Source: an uncultured Leptolyngbyaceae cyanobacterium
Lineage (GTDB): Bacteria; Cyanobacteriota; Cyanobacteriia; Leptolyngbyales; Leptolyngbyaceae
Direction of reading: 5' to 3'
Length of the DNA stretch: 64,000 nucleotides
Assembly (NCBI GenBank): GCA_938023035.1
Contig: CALIDI010000013.1
Coordinates: 62,001 to 126,000 of the forward strand
The stretch's first letter is position 1. Each line of letters opens with the position of its first letter. The translations under genes were made by a program, and so were the position numbers. Below, in pieces: positions 50,901 through 58,997 of this stretch. The notes under the pieces are model-generated. The model was not told the origin of the DNA and did not search any database. It saw nothing but the letters and a program-made list of their open reading frames with translations.

Positions 50901-51655
50901 AGGAACTGGCAACCCAACAAGCCGAACTAATGGCCCAACAGCAAGAACTCCCCAATCCGCTGCCAGAGCTGCCGACAGAGGCATACACCCGCGACCTGCC
51001 CACACTACAGCACGAAATTCGTTCCTTACAAAAACGAATTCAGGCCATGGAGCCAGTCAATATGCTAGCGCTGGAGGAATACGATCGCACCCAGGCCCGG
51101 CTAGAAGAACTCAGCTACAAACTAGAGACCCTAGAGCAAGAACGCACCGACCTATTATTGCGGATTGAGAATTTTACGACCTTGCGCCAACGGGCATTTA
51201 AAGAAGCCTTTGATGCAGTGAATGAAAACTTTCAAGCGATTTTTGCCACCTTATCCGATGGCGACGGCAGGCTGCAACTAGATGATCCGAATGATCCTTT
51301 TAATGGTGGGCTTAACCTGATTGCCCATCCTAAAGGCAAACCAGTACAACGGTTGGCCTCAATGTCAGGAGGCGAAAAATCGCTAACAGCGCTTAGCTTT
51401 ATTTTCTCCCTGCAGCGCTACCGCCCATCCCCCTTCTATGCTTTTGATGAAGTCGATATGTTCTTAGATGGGGCAAACGTCGAACGATTAGCTAGAATGA
51501 TCAAACAACAAGCTAAACAAGCACAGTTCATTGTCGTAAGCCTCCGCCGACCGATGATTGAGTCTGCCCAGCGCACAATTGGTGTAACCCAGGCGCGGGG
51601 AGCCTACACTCAAGTTTTGGGGATCAACTTGCAAAGCTCAAGCCCATCTGCTTAA
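47978..51655 (+). CDS. smc: chromosome segregation protein SMC
   Basis: Condensin ATPase of 1225 residues that organises and segregates the chromosome with ScpA and ScpB. N-terminal head with MYIKRLELTNFKSFGG and Walker A GPNGSGKSNLIDALLFCLG (about 32-50); a coiled coil very rich in Gln, Glu and Leu (about 220-540); hinge (about 555-700, LPGVCGLVAQLGRVDPRYQL and SGAMTGGSH); return coil; C-terminal head with signature LASMSGGEKSLTALS (about 1128-1142) and Walker B PFYAFDEVDMFLDGANVERL. GTG start at 47978. A partly Gln-repetitive coil explains the many open antisense frames here. Confidence 0.97.
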   Translation: MYIKRLELTNFKSFGGTTQVPLLPGFTVISGPNGSGKSNLIDALLFCLGLAGSKGMRAERLPDLVNHTQSSRSRSTVEASVTVTFDLSDEPEWLDTLIERRMTAMAQGEALATASQEGVAIPHLANDHDHGNGQLTREWRVTRKLRVTQQGTYTSNYYINGEPCTLTELHEQLNQLRVYPEGYNVVLQGDVTRIISMNSRERREIIDELAGVAAFDRKINQARDKLNAVKEQEDRYRIVERELIEQRDRLAQDRIKAEKYQKLRAEMQTKEQWEMVLRYRQAEQSCLRLQQQIEADDRAIAELNQQLTTLTTAIQQLSRELEQRNARVRAMGEEELLTLQATLATRAAELRQLQRQGQELQNQQRQTEAVIAQAQQEIAEHRQILEQLAQEQAVESSRLTALKLARDQAHTLLEQTRAAATASAAHAEAWVQEQTQLHHQIETLVNTLEPQRTEQAQLQERYHQLQRQQQEMGQNLQTQAQQLAEKQEQAVALSDRRKQLQAHIQDLAERVNLAEQELQIQQETQTRLLQEQRDKQRRLDKLEAQSQAMQEAQGTYATQLILQSNLPGVCGLVAQLGRVDPRYQLALETAAGARLGNLVVEDDGVAAAGIELLKQKRAGRATFLPLNKLQRGRSLNSVALRGLQGCIDYALNLVEFDDRYRDVFAHVFGNTVVFEQLHDARRHLGEFRIVTLEGELLEASGAMTGGSHPTRQAIHFGTMAASESAEVLELRDRLKEIEQILIRCENASFRTNEILKQRSQELIEVRQHHRETELQAEQLATELVNLTSSLEQGRSQLSQHQQELATTQARLQILATEIPQQEQQLQIKRQQLAELEASHTHSEWQQIQTTLRSQEATLNQCEIALRTAEQHLQDLENQRQRQQERLEQSQTRLQTSRAQQTTHLQQATQLQQQEAALQEQINQTQTAQTQLEHHLSQEKQERDRVDRQLRDQQTQQQQLEWQQQKQQETQQERRQELATQQAELMAQQQELPNPLPELPTEAYTRDLPTLQHEIRSLQKRIQAMEPVNMLALEEYDRTQARLEELSYKLETLEQERTDLLLRIENFTTLRQRAFKEAFDAVNENFQAIFATLSDGDGRLQLDDPNDPFNGGLNLIAHPKGKPVQRLASMSGGEKSLTALSFIFSLQRYRPSPFYAFDEVDMFLDGANVERLARMIKQQAKQAQFIVVSLRRPMIESAQRTIGVTQARGAYTQVLGINLQSSSPSA

Positions 51656-51700
51656 TTTGCTATAGTAATCAGGATTTACCTATCAGGATTCGGGATTTAA

Positions 51701-52657
51701 ATGTCAGCAGAAGAAATTCGCCAACGTTCCGACCTTCTCGGCACACTGGTTGTTACTCGCGACACAGGTAAAAAGTTGGGGGTCATCAGTCAACTATGGG
51801 TTGACGTTGATCAGCGCAAAGTGGTGGCCTTAAGTCTTCGTCCGAACCTGCTGTATGGTACTCCCCAGCCCATGTTGCTGAGTAGTATCCGGCAAATTGG
51901 GGATGTCATTCTGGTAGAGAATGAAGATGTTGTCGAAGATATTGATGTTGAAATTTACAACACTCTGATTAACTGTGAAGTGGTCACCGAAACAGGCGAA
52001 CTGCTGGGTAAAGTGCGCGGCTTTAAGTTTGATGTAGATACAGGCGAGGTAACCGCTCTGATCATTGCTTCCCTGGGGCTGCCACTCATCCCCGATCAAA
52101 TGGTGAGTACCTATGAGCTAGAGATTGAGGAAATTGTTAGCAGTGGCCCGGATCGCCTGATCGTATTTGAAGGAGCGGAGCAGCGTCTGGTGCAGCTTAC
52201 CGTTGGGCTGCTAGAGCGGATGGGAATTGGGCGTGCCCCCTGGGAACGCGATGATGATGAAGCCTATGTTCCTCCCATTCGGACAGACAACCAGTTACCT
52301 ACCGGGTTACGCACACCAATCGCTACCCCAATGCGCGAACGAGAACCCGCAATTCAAGAAACCTGGGATGAAGATAACTGGGAACCCCGCCAGTTACGGC
52401 AAGAATCGCGTCAGATGGAGGCGGCTTACTACGAAGAAACCGCTGACGAAAACTGGAGCGAAGCTAGCGATCGCGATGCTTACGAGCGCAACCCGCGCTA
52501 CTCAGAGGAGCGCTACGATGATGACTACGATGAAGCTGAATACGAAGAAATTGAGGCAGTCACTTGGGAAGCTGAAGAACGTAAAGCTTACCGTGCTCCC
52601 CGGTTAGAAATCCCTGAGAAAACCAAAGCCCCCGAATACGAAGAAGAGGGATACTAG
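51701..52657 (+). CDS. PRC-barrel domain protein with acidic tail
   Basis: Two PRC-barrel modules lie in the first 165 residues (VVTRDTGKKLGVISQLWVD and NCEVVTETGELLGKVRGFKF). PRC barrels act in RNA processing and photosynthetic assembly. From about 190 a long, low-complexity, Asp/Glu/Tyr/Arg-rich tail runs to the end (for example YDDDYDEAEYEEIE), likely disordered. ATG at 51701, 45 bp after smc; a SET-domain gene follows after 5 bp, suggesting co-transcription. Similar PRC proteins are conserved in cyanobacteria, role unknown. Confidence 0.88.
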   Translation: MSAEEIRQRSDLLGTLVVTRDTGKKLGVISQLWVDVDQRKVVALSLRPNLLYGTPQPMLLSSIRQIGDVILVENEDVVEDIDVEIYNTLINCEVVTETGELLGKVRGFKFDVDTGEVTALIIASLGLPLIPDQMVSTYELEIEEIVSSGPDRLIVFEGAEQRLVQLTVGLLERMGIGRAPWERDDDEAYVPPIRTDNQLPTGLRTPIATPMREREPAIQETWDEDNWEPRQLRQESRQMEAAYYEETADENWSEASDRDAYERNPRYSEERYDDDYDEAEYEEIEAVTWEAEERKAYRAPRLEIPEKTKAPEYEEEGY

Positions 52658-52662
52658 GCATA

Positions 52663-53298
52663 ATGATGCATCCTCACACAACGCTCCGATACATCAACGA
52701 TGTAGTCGGTTACGGTGTGTTCGCAACTCAAAAAATCCCAAAGGGTACGATTACCTGGGCCTTAGATGATCTTGATCAGCATTACGATGAGTCCTACGTT
52801 AATGCTCTGGAACCTCTGCGGCGGGATTTAGTGATTAAGTATAGCTACCGTGATGAGCAGGGGCGCTATGTCCTCTGTTGGGATCTTGCTCGTTATGTTA
52901 ACCACAGTTTTCATCCCAGTTGTATTGCCACCCCCTATCAATTTGAGTTGGCCTGTCGGGATATTTACCCTGGCGAAGAATTAACCGACGACTATGGTTA
53001 TCTCAACCTCGATTACCCCTTTTACTGTCAATCTGAGGTCGGGTGCGATCGCACCGTTGTGTTACCCGACGATATTTTGCAGTACTACCCCCAGTGGGAT
53101 GCAATCGCGACAGAATCCTTCCGCTACTTTAACCAGGTTGAGCAGCCCCTCAAGCACTTAATCCAGCCGCAATACCGCTTTAAGGTTGAGGCAGTCGCCG
53201 CAGGTACCGCACCTATGGATTCGATCCTGACCTGTTATTACGATCGCAATCGTAGAAATAAACCACTCACTCAAACAACGTGTAGCAACACAAATTAG
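52663..53298 (+). CDS. SET-domain protein-lysine methyltransferase-like protein
   Basis: SET fold protein of 211 residues, as used by eukaryotic histone-lysine methyltransferases. Seen: RYINDVVGYGVFATQKIPKG (N-terminal SET strand), the SAM-binding LARYVNHSFHPSC (about 84-96, NHS motif), and the catalytic-Tyr pseudoknot YPGEELTDDYGYLN (about 104-117). A Cys-containing post-SET-like region follows (FYCQSEVGCDRTV). Start at ATG 52663, alternative ATG one codon later. Five bp after the PRC-barrel gene. Substrate unknown; ribosomal or photosynthetic proteins are possible. Confidence 0.88.
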   Translation: MMHPHTTLRYINDVVGYGVFATQKIPKGTITWALDDLDQHYDESYVNALEPLRRDLVIKYSYRDEQGRYVLCWDLARYVNHSFHPSCIATPYQFELACRDIYPGEELTDDYGYLNLDYPFYCQSEVGCDRTVVLPDDILQYYPQWDAIATESFRYFNQVEQPLKHLIQPQYRFKVEAVAAGTAPMDSILTCYYDRNRRNKPLTQTTCSNTN

Positions 53299-53631
53299 GT
53301 ATGGCAGTACAAACTAGCCTGAGGACAGGATGTAAGCGTGAACCCTTGGGCTAGGGCAACCCCCACACATCCCCTTAGCCCTCGCACTCAGCAAACTAAT
53401 GATGGCTATGATTACCGCGACGACATGACATGGGTTAGGCTAGCTTGCGCGGACTGCAACCAACAGAAACCTTTCATCGCTGGCAGCAGCAGGTTTTATC
53501 CAGGTCATGACTTTAGTTGTCAACCGATTGGACGTTCTGCGTTGCAAGACTGCGGCTATCCAAAATCGCATGGACATCCCCTCTTCTGTATTGAAGGGTA
53601 ATGAAGTTTTCGGCTATAAGATCCATCTTCC
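53299..53631. other. spacer between convergent genes, no supported gene
   Basis: Open frames exist on the plus strand (53338-53601 and 53507-53755), but they lack family features and the second runs through the antisense of the Pro/Glu-rich tail of the next gene. Nothing else is recognised. Confidence 0.4.
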
Positions 53632-54429
53632 TCAGGACGTAGCTTCGCCGGATTTCTCCTCCTCCTCTTCAAACCAGTCTTCAGCATCTACTTCGGGTTC
53701 TTCTACAAAGTTAGAAGGGCTAGGAGGCGGGGGGGGAGGTGGTTCCAGCGGTTGAATCGGTGGATCAATCAGACGATATTCCGCATCGATCACTGGTTTA
53801 CCAATAGCAGGTTCCCGTCGATGGACTTCATCTCGGTTTGATTCTCGGTATTGATAGGAATAGATTGAGCCAGAGCGATCCACTTTTTTGGGGGCTTGGG
53901 ATGACTCAAACGCTCTAACATCTGATAAGTCATCATCAGACTCTGGCACAGGTGCCGTCGATTTTTCCGGTATCGGTTCCCAGTCATCGGTGGCAGGAGA
54001 TTCCCAGTCATCTATCGGTTTGGCCACCGGAGTTGCTTCTGGGCGAATTGTCTTTTTGGTCGTAACCGTAGGGGCACCGCCCCAGGCTGGTGCCGAGTCT
54101 TGAATTTTGGTGGTTTCTGGCTGACGCTCTGTGCTGCCGCTAGAGCTTGGCCGGCTCGGGTTAGCTGAGGCTTCACCACGAAAAGCTTGCTTGCGGGCAA
54201 AGCGTCGTACCTTCCGAGCTGCCACGTAGCTGCTCAGTTGTACAAGTAAATGAATGACTCCGTAGGTAAGGGCACCCGCCGCGATCGCCCCCAACACCCA
54301 AACCGCCAGAGGCAGAGCTGGTGTTGAAAGGCCCCAAAAATTGAGTGCTACTACCAGTGCCCAGTTAGAGTAGGCAAAAACTAGCAGGACGCTGGCAATA
54401 CCGAGCAGTAGCAACAGACGAAACAGCAT
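53632..54429 (-). CDS. LapA-like membrane protein with long disordered tail
   Basis: Two N-terminal membrane helices (about 2-20 and 36-62) in the arrangement of LapA/DUF1049 proteins (FAYSNWALVVALNFWG between them), then a basic stretch (RKVRRFARKQAF), and about 180 residues of low-complexity acidic/Pro/Ser-rich sequence (IDPPIQPLEPPPPPPP near the end). 265 residues; ATG at 54429. Function unknown. A shorter LapA-like gene lies 1.3 kb upstream on the same strand, with scpA between. Confidence 0.7.
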   Translation of the reverse strand: MLFRLLLLLGIASVLLVFAYSNWALVVALNFWGLSTPALPLAVWVLGAIAAGALTYGVIHLLVQLSSYVAARKVRRFARKQAFRGEASANPSRPSSSGSTERQPETTKIQDSAPAWGGAPTVTTKKTIRPEATPVAKPIDDWESPATDDWEPIPEKSTAPVPESDDDLSDVRAFESSQAPKKVDRSGSIYSYQYRESNRDEVHRREPAIGKPVIDAEYRLIDPPIQPLEPPPPPPPSPSNFVEEPEVDAEDWFEEEEEKSGEATS

Positions 54430-54618
54430 GGGCAGAATCCGCTACTTAACTTAATGTCCCTTCAGCTTAGCTTAATAACCAGCATTCACCATTCAGTAGT
54501 ACGAACTCACAGGGCACGCCCCGGTCCGCATTGCGCCCTAAGGGACGGAGCCTATACCCAAAGAGCGCTAACCCTCAACCCTTTTCTCCTTCTAACTCTT
54601 GCGGCTCAAATAGATCCC

Positions 54619-55491
54619 CTAGTCAACGGCTACCTGTTCAACCCAATCGGCCATTTGGGTGACGGTTGCGGGTTCTATGAGGCGAATTTTTAAGTCCTGG
54701 TAAAAGGTTTCTTGTTCTAATTCCACCTTAGATTGGGCCGAAAGTAGTAATAACGCCCAAAAAACGCCCACCCGATCATGACGGCTAGCTGCCATTTCAG
54801 CCGCTTCCTGATCATGGGAGTGGATTTCACTCGTGCGAAAGGCTTTGATACCGGTCCACAATTCCAACAGCAAATCAAAATCTAGCCACTGCTGCCCCTC
54901 GGTGATACGTGTCCAGTGGTGGTTAAGGAAATCGGCCAAAGCCTCGGCCAATTCAGATAGGTTTTCTTGGTGAGCCAGTTGGGCGATCGCCCGAATAGCC
55001 TGCTGCCGCGATTGAGGTCGAGCACGACGTGACCGCTGATTGCGGGGAATACCTTCTTCTAGGGCCGTGGCAATGGTTTGAAGCTGGTCGATCAGCTCCT
55101 TTAAAGTAACCCGTCGTCGCTGGGGGGGACGGGCAACAGCCCGACGTTGCAGTCGGCGTTCTAAAAAAGGGGGCAAGCCAACGGTTTCGGCAACCTCGCT
55201 CTCGATTAAATCAGCAGTTTCCTCTAAAGTTTCTGCGGGATGGTCTGTTTGGGTCAGACTTTCTGCCTTGAGCAACAGCAACATTGAGCCGTATAGAAAG
55301 GCCTGCCCAGATTGGGACAGGTTCGCCTCATAGGGTTCGCTCGAGTTTTCAAAGGGGTTTAGCTCACTGAGAAACCGATCAATCACATCGACGACTTTGA
55401 CATCCCAGGGGTCAATCTCACCCCGTTCGGCCATTTCAATCAACAGGGCGATCGCATCTTGAGCAAGTGTAGCGGGCGTTGAATCAGCCAC
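54619..55491 (-). CDS. scpA: segregation and condensation protein A
   Basis: Kleisin subunit bridging the SMC heads. The N-terminal kleisin helix region DAIALLIEMAERGEIDPWDV with VVDVIDRFLSEL (about 12-44) is diagnostic; the middle is charged and variable (RRRVTLKELIDQLQTIA); and the C-terminal winged-helix region includes RHDRVGVFWALLLLSAQSKVELEQE (about 240-264). 290 residues. GTG start at 55491, abutting the stop of a 42-residue membrane ORF. Its partner smc ends about 3.8 kb to the left on the other strand; scpB is not in the window. Confidence 0.93.
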   Translation of the reverse strand: MADSTPATLAQDAIALLIEMAERGEIDPWDVKVVDVIDRFLSELNPFENSSEPYEANLSQSGQAFLYGSMLLLLKAESLTQTDHPAETLEETADLIESEVAETVGLPPFLERRLQRRAVARPPQRRRVTLKELIDQLQTIATALEEGIPRNQRSRRARPQSRQQAIRAIAQLAHQENLSELAEALADFLNHHWTRITEGQQWLDFDLLLELWTGIKAFRTSEIHSHDQEAAEMAASRHDRVGVFWALLLLSAQSKVELEQETFYQDLKIRLIEPATVTQMADWVEQVAVD

Positions 55492-55620
55492 TTAGCGAGA
55501 AGCTAGCCTTATAAAGTAAATAGCAGACGCCCCGATAATGCCCAATAAAACCAGCGGTACCCAGAGACTCCACAAACTTGAGGGGGTAAAAAAATCAGAT
55601 AACGCGACTGCTGATATCAT
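55492..55620 (-). CDS. small single-pass membrane protein, 42 aa
   Basis: ATG at 55620 to TAA at 55492-55494, ending exactly one base before the scpA GTG. The protein has a polar N-terminus (MISAVALSDFFTPSSLW) and one strong membrane helix (VPLVLLGIIGASAIYFI) with a basic end (RLASR), so N-out/C-in topology is likely. I do not recognise it among the small PSI, PSII, b6f or NDH subunits. The tight junction suggests a leader gene whose translation is coupled to scpA. Too short for many gene callers. Confidence 0.55.
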   Translation of the reverse strand: MISAVALSDFFTPSSLWSLWVPLVLLGIIGASAIYFIRLASR

Positions 55621-55733
55621 AGACTCTGGCAAAAGAGCACTGAGAAAGCATTCCTCTAGCTACCATACCTTGTATGCTAGCCCAAGCTGGATAGAATGCG
55701 CCAGAAGTGTTTCTGGCGCTGCCAATAGCGCAC

Positions 55734-56099
55734 CTACTGAACAAATGCCTCAGTGGATTCTGTTTCCTGAGTGTTGACCGAGGCCGCTGGCAATAGGCGT
55801 TGTTGTTCCTGAATTTCTGCCTTGTAGCGCGCTAGATCCTCTTCTAATTCTTGAATTCGGGTATCACGGGTGCGCAGCTCTTTATTGGTTTCAATCATCC
55901 GTTGCAACTGAGACCAAACGCTAAAAACCCAGGCCAATACAGCTCCGATTCCCATTGCCAGAATTAACTCAATCGACAGCGGCGCTTGAAACTGAACTCC
56001 TTCGACAAACTGTACAGACGCTGGCTGGGTGTTCTCAATGCCAAACAGCATTAGAGCAAGACAGATGACAAAAATGATGAGGAAATTAATTTGACGCAT
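55734..56099 (-). CDS. LapA family protein (DUF1049)
   Basis: 121-residue protein with two membrane helices (INFLIIFVICLALMLFGI, about 3-20, and IELILAMGIGAVLAWVFSVW, about 43-62) separated by the LapA-type ENTQPASVQFVEGVQFQAPL loop, then a coiled coil (about 63-105) with a Glu-rich end. In other bacteria LapA/B regulate LPS synthesis; in cyanobacteria the role is not established. ATG at 56099. Confidence 0.88.
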   Translation of the reverse strand: MRQINFLIIFVICLALMLFGIENTQPASVQFVEGVQFQAPLSIELILAMGIGAVLAWVFSVWSQLQRMIETNKELRTRDTRIQELEEDLARYKAEIQEQQRLLPAASVNTQETESTEAFVQ

Positions 56100-56227
56100 G
56101 GTGGTTTTCCAAGCTACTCAAGTAGTTTGACAGCAGACTTAGCGACAAGGATAAACCCCTGTTGCTCGCTGACTCAATTTGTACCAGAGCCTAGGGGAAA
56201 ATGCTGCTTTTTTGTCATTGGTTTTAC

Positions 56228-57313
56228 CTATTCCTGAATGGATTCTTCAGGAAACTCTTCCTTGGAATGCCGTTGGTTAGGGTTAAGGTGATAAACCGCA
56301 TCAATGGTGCTTTTGATTGTGCCAGCAATGGGGACTGCAACGATAATGCCGAGAAACCCGGCAATTTGCAAACCCGCTAAAAGGGCGACGAAAATCCAGA
56401 TGGGGTTGAGGCCAGTGAAATTGCCCATCATGCGCGGAGCCAGGATATTGTCTCGCACCTGTTGTAACAGTACAGCAACGATCGCGATTTCAATCGCCAA
56501 CCCGATGTTTTGTAGGGCTAAGAGCAGACACACCAGCCCAATTCCCAGGCTGGCACCCACTAGGGGGATCAGCTCAGCTAGCCCAATCACTAAAGCAAAC
56601 AACACCGCGAAGGGAACGTTGCGTACTAAAAAGTAGGGCAACAGCACCAAAAACATAAGAACTGCTAATAGAATCTGGCAGATAAAAAACTTATGGAAAT
56701 TCAGCCGCAAAGACTCACTCAGGGGTACCCCAATGCGTGCCGGAATCAGGTTGACTAGCCCGTACCAGAGGCGATCGCCATAGAGCAACATGTAAAAGGT
56801 CAGCACCAATACCAGAATCGTATTGATCAACCCTGAAAGGGTTGCTACCGCCAGACTGAGGGTTTGTTTGAGCAGAGCTTCTAATTGGGTTTCCAGCTGA
56901 GTAACCAGGCGATCGCCCAAATCTCGAATATTGATAGGGAAATTGCGCTCAATTGCCCAACGTTCCCAAGCTCGGAAATTGGCTTGACTGGCTGCTAGCC
57001 AATCAGGAATGCGTCCAAGCAGTTGGTTGGTTTGCTCCACTAAAAGGGGAACAAATAGCACTAACGATACCACCAGAACAGCAGAAGTGATTGCCAGCAC
57101 GACCGTGGCTGCTTGAATACGGCTAAGTCGTGCTCGTTGAAACGCCTGCACCGGATAATTCAATAAAAAGGCCAGCATTGCTGCAATCGCAAACAAGCTG
57201 ATCATTGGCTCAAAGTAGCGATACACCTGGCTGAGCAACCACACATTCAGTGCTACAATCGGGCCACTTAGCCCTAAAATCAGCAGCCTCTGGAAGTTGG
57301 TCGAAAGATTCAT
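56228..57313 (-). CDS. AI-2E family transporter (PerM-like)
   Basis: Eight-helix membrane protein of 361 residues from the AI-2E/PerM family. Hallmarks: an N-terminal hydrophobic hairpin, a long periplasmic segment between helices 3 and 4 (about 90-155), the LVLTFYMLLYGDRLWYGLVNLIP segment (split around 170-190), and the C-terminal PRMMGNFTGLNPIWIFVALLAGLQIAGFLG pattern. Named after a proposed autoinducer-2 exporter; members include ion antiporters, so the substrate is open. ATG at 57313; it follows the DUF3153 gene by 6 bp. Confidence 0.9.
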   Translation of the reverse strand: MNLSTNFQRLLILGLSGPIVALNVWLLSQVYRYFEPMISLFAIAAMLAFLLNYPVQAFQRARLSRIQAATVVLAITSAVLVVSLVLFVPLLVEQTNQLLGRIPDWLAASQANFRAWERWAIERNFPINIRDLGDRLVTQLETQLEALLKQTLSLAVATLSGLINTILVLVLTFYMLLYGDRLWYGLVNLIPARIGVPLSESLRLNFHKFFICQILLAVLMFLVLLPYFLVRNVPFAVLFALVIGLAELIPLVGASLGIGLVCLLLALQNIGLAIEIAIVAVLLQQVRDNILAPRMMGNFTGLNPIWIFVALLAGLQIAGFLGIIVAVPIAGTIKSTIDAVYHLNPNQRHSKEEFPEESIQE

Positions 57314-57319
57314 CGGGTG

Positions 57320-58096
57320 CTATGAGGAGGAGACAGAGGAAGTCAAAGCCGGAGATTTTGCCGGTGCCGGATAGCGCAGATAATAGCCAAACCCAACCAG
57401 CACAATGATCACAACAGTACCGATACCCAGCCAATTTGGCATCCAAAATACAACATCTAACTGATTTTCGACGCCCGGTAACAGTTTCCAGGTTAAATCT
57501 CCGCTGCGTTGTTGCACGGTAGATGATGGCTGCGGCGACAAGACCTTGGCCTTCCAAGGGGTTGAAAGGTGAAACGTCAGCCCCAACAGGGTACCCGGAC
57601 TAAAGAGGAGGTTGCCACTCGAGCTGGCCACTCCTAAGCTTCTTAAATCAATGACATATGCTAGCCGGGTGCGCTCTAAAAGCAAAAAGTTGTTCCGCTG
57701 TAGGGATAGATGGCTAGAAATCGGTGGGAAATTGCTGAGAGCGCTGGCGGCTTTACCTTGGGGCTGAAAGAACTGGTTGAATTTTTGCTCCAAATCACTC
57801 CCATCCCGGAATGGAATGGTTATCTGCAAACCCTGATCGGGTAAGCGCTTCACCGTACCACCCACGCTACGTGCTTGTTGCTCAACCGCTTTGAGCCATT
57901 GCTGAACGGTCGCTTGACTCAGATTTTGCAAGCGTTCACTGATAGCAAGACGTTGGGTGATCATGCCGTGGCTGGGGCTATTAAACTGCACCCCAATCTC
58001 ATAATCGACACAGCCTGCTAGAAGAATCGTCAAAATGGTACACAGGCTGAACCACCGCAATCGGCCAATCCAGTGCTTAAGGGATTGGGTAAACAT
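57320..58096 (-). CDS. DUF3153 lipoprotein
   Basis: Probable exported lipoprotein conserved in cyanobacteria. ATG at 58096 (a GTG at 58120 would add eight residues) starts a signal with lipobox: FSLCTILTILLAGCVDY, Cys about residue 29. The body has YEIGVQFNSPSHGMITQRLA and a conserved soluble domain; one membrane helix lies near the C-terminus (GIGTVVIIVLVGFGYYL, about 220-240). It is followed after 6 bp by the AI-2E transporter gene, so the two are likely co-expressed. Function unknown. Confidence 0.85.
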   Translation of the reverse strand: MFTQSLKHWIGRLRWFSLCTILTILLAGCVDYEIGVQFNSPSHGMITQRLAISERLQNLSQATVQQWLKAVEQQARSVGGTVKRLPDQGLQITIPFRDGSDLEQKFNQFFQPQGKAASALSNFPPISSHLSLQRNNFLLLERTRLAYVIDLRSLGVASSSGNLLFSPGTLLGLTFHLSTPWKAKVLSPQPSSTVQQRSGDLTWKLLPGVENQLDVVFWMPNWLGIGTVVIIVLVGFGYYLRYPAPAKSPALTSSVSSS

Positions 58097-58399
58097 CGCG
58101 ATCGCCTGTGCTCGGTTCACTCGCTTATCCTCAACCTCTACTCGTTCTAAAGCCTACATGGTCAAGCCCAATTTCGTTTTTGATTTTCAAAATAAAAAAT
58201 AATCTCTTGAAAAATAACCCCTTGTCAGTCGATTCTGAAGAATAATCGCTTTACTCAGAAAGCTGCGGGCAAAACCGAGCGCCCGGCCAATGCTAGCTAG
58301 CCTTTCTGAAGGCCCGGCTGAGTTGCACTGTGGGGCAGCTTCTTGCTCGTAGGGAAAACAACCCGCCTCATGCTGGACTGGCATTTATTTGGCATTCGT

Positions 58400-58906
58400 T
58401 TAAAGAGCGGGTTCATTGGTAAAACGTTTTACCCCCCACCCTGGAGCTTCCTGAGCTGCGCGCAGCACAAACCCGGCCAAATTTTCTACCTCTGCCTGAG
58501 CTAACCAGCTTTCTGGTACCTGCCGGCACCAGAGATTTTCTTCACTGCCGTCGTATTCCATCGGTTGACGCATATAGGCAACCAAGGCGTTAATCGTATC
58601 CCGTGGCGGTTTCGCCCCCTGCAAATCAGCCAGAGACAAAGAGACAGAAGGATTGGAGAGGGTGCCGCCGGCGACATGACAGTTGAGACAATTGCGCTCA
58701 AACAGTTGCTTGCCGATCTCCAAGTCAGTCGCTGAAAATAAGCGAGTATTTCCCTGGTGGTCGAGGGCCAGCGAAATCGGTTCACTGACCTTCAAATAGT
58801 TGCGAATGTAATGATCTGGGGCGGCCAAGGCAGTGGCTGGCAACAAACACCCTAAGGCGAGAAGCACGCCACACAGGCGGGTTAACCAAAGAAAAAAAGC
58901 AATCAT
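58400..58906 (-). CDS. psbV2: cytochrome c-550-like protein PsbV2
   Basis: Exported c-type cytochrome, paralogue of PsbV, in the thylakoid lumen. Signal peptide (about 1-28, ending ALAAPDH), haem site CLNCH (about 73-77) and a PsbV-like C-terminal helix. In PsbV the second axial ligand is the His of SEIHPSVKS; here the aligned stretch YDGSEENLWCRQVPESW has Cys with no His nearby. PsbV2 from Thermosynechococcus is reported to use His/Cys ligation, which this sequence would allow. 168 residues; ATG at 58906. It lies directly downstream of psbV, after a terminator. Confidence 0.92.
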   Translation of the reverse strand: MIAFFLWLTRLCGVLLALGCLLPATALAAPDHYIRNYLKVSEPISLALDHQGNTRLFSATDLEIGKQLFERNCLNCHVAGGTLSNPSVSLSLADLQGAKPPRDTINALVAYMRQPMEYDGSEENLWCRQVPESWLAQAEVENLAGFVLRAAQEAPGWGVKRFTNEPAL

Positions 58907-58928
58907 TGGAAAAAGTGATTAAAAACGG

Positions 58929-58978
58929 AAAAGGGTGAAGCTTAGGCTAGCACAGCAAGGCTAAGCTCAACTTCACCC
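58929..58978 (-). terminator. terminator between psbV and psbV2
   Basis: Minus strand: gggtgaag...cttcaccc (8-bp stem) with inner cttagcc/ggctaag-type pairing, then TTTTCC. It should end most psbV transcripts before psbV2, so psbV2 is expressed weakly by read-through or from its own promoter. Confidence 0.75.
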
Positions 58979-58997
58979 GGCTAAAAAAGACAGCCAA

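Noticed and set aside
48494-51005. Several minus-strand hydrophobic Leu/Cys-rich frames opposite smc
   Set aside because: These are antisense of the Gln/Glu/Leu-rich coiled coil, not independent membrane proteins.
53338-53601. Plus-strand frame with several Cys residues after the SET gene
   Set aside because: The Cys spacing does not form a zinc-finger pattern, composition is not like the neighbours, and it lies in a convergent spacer.
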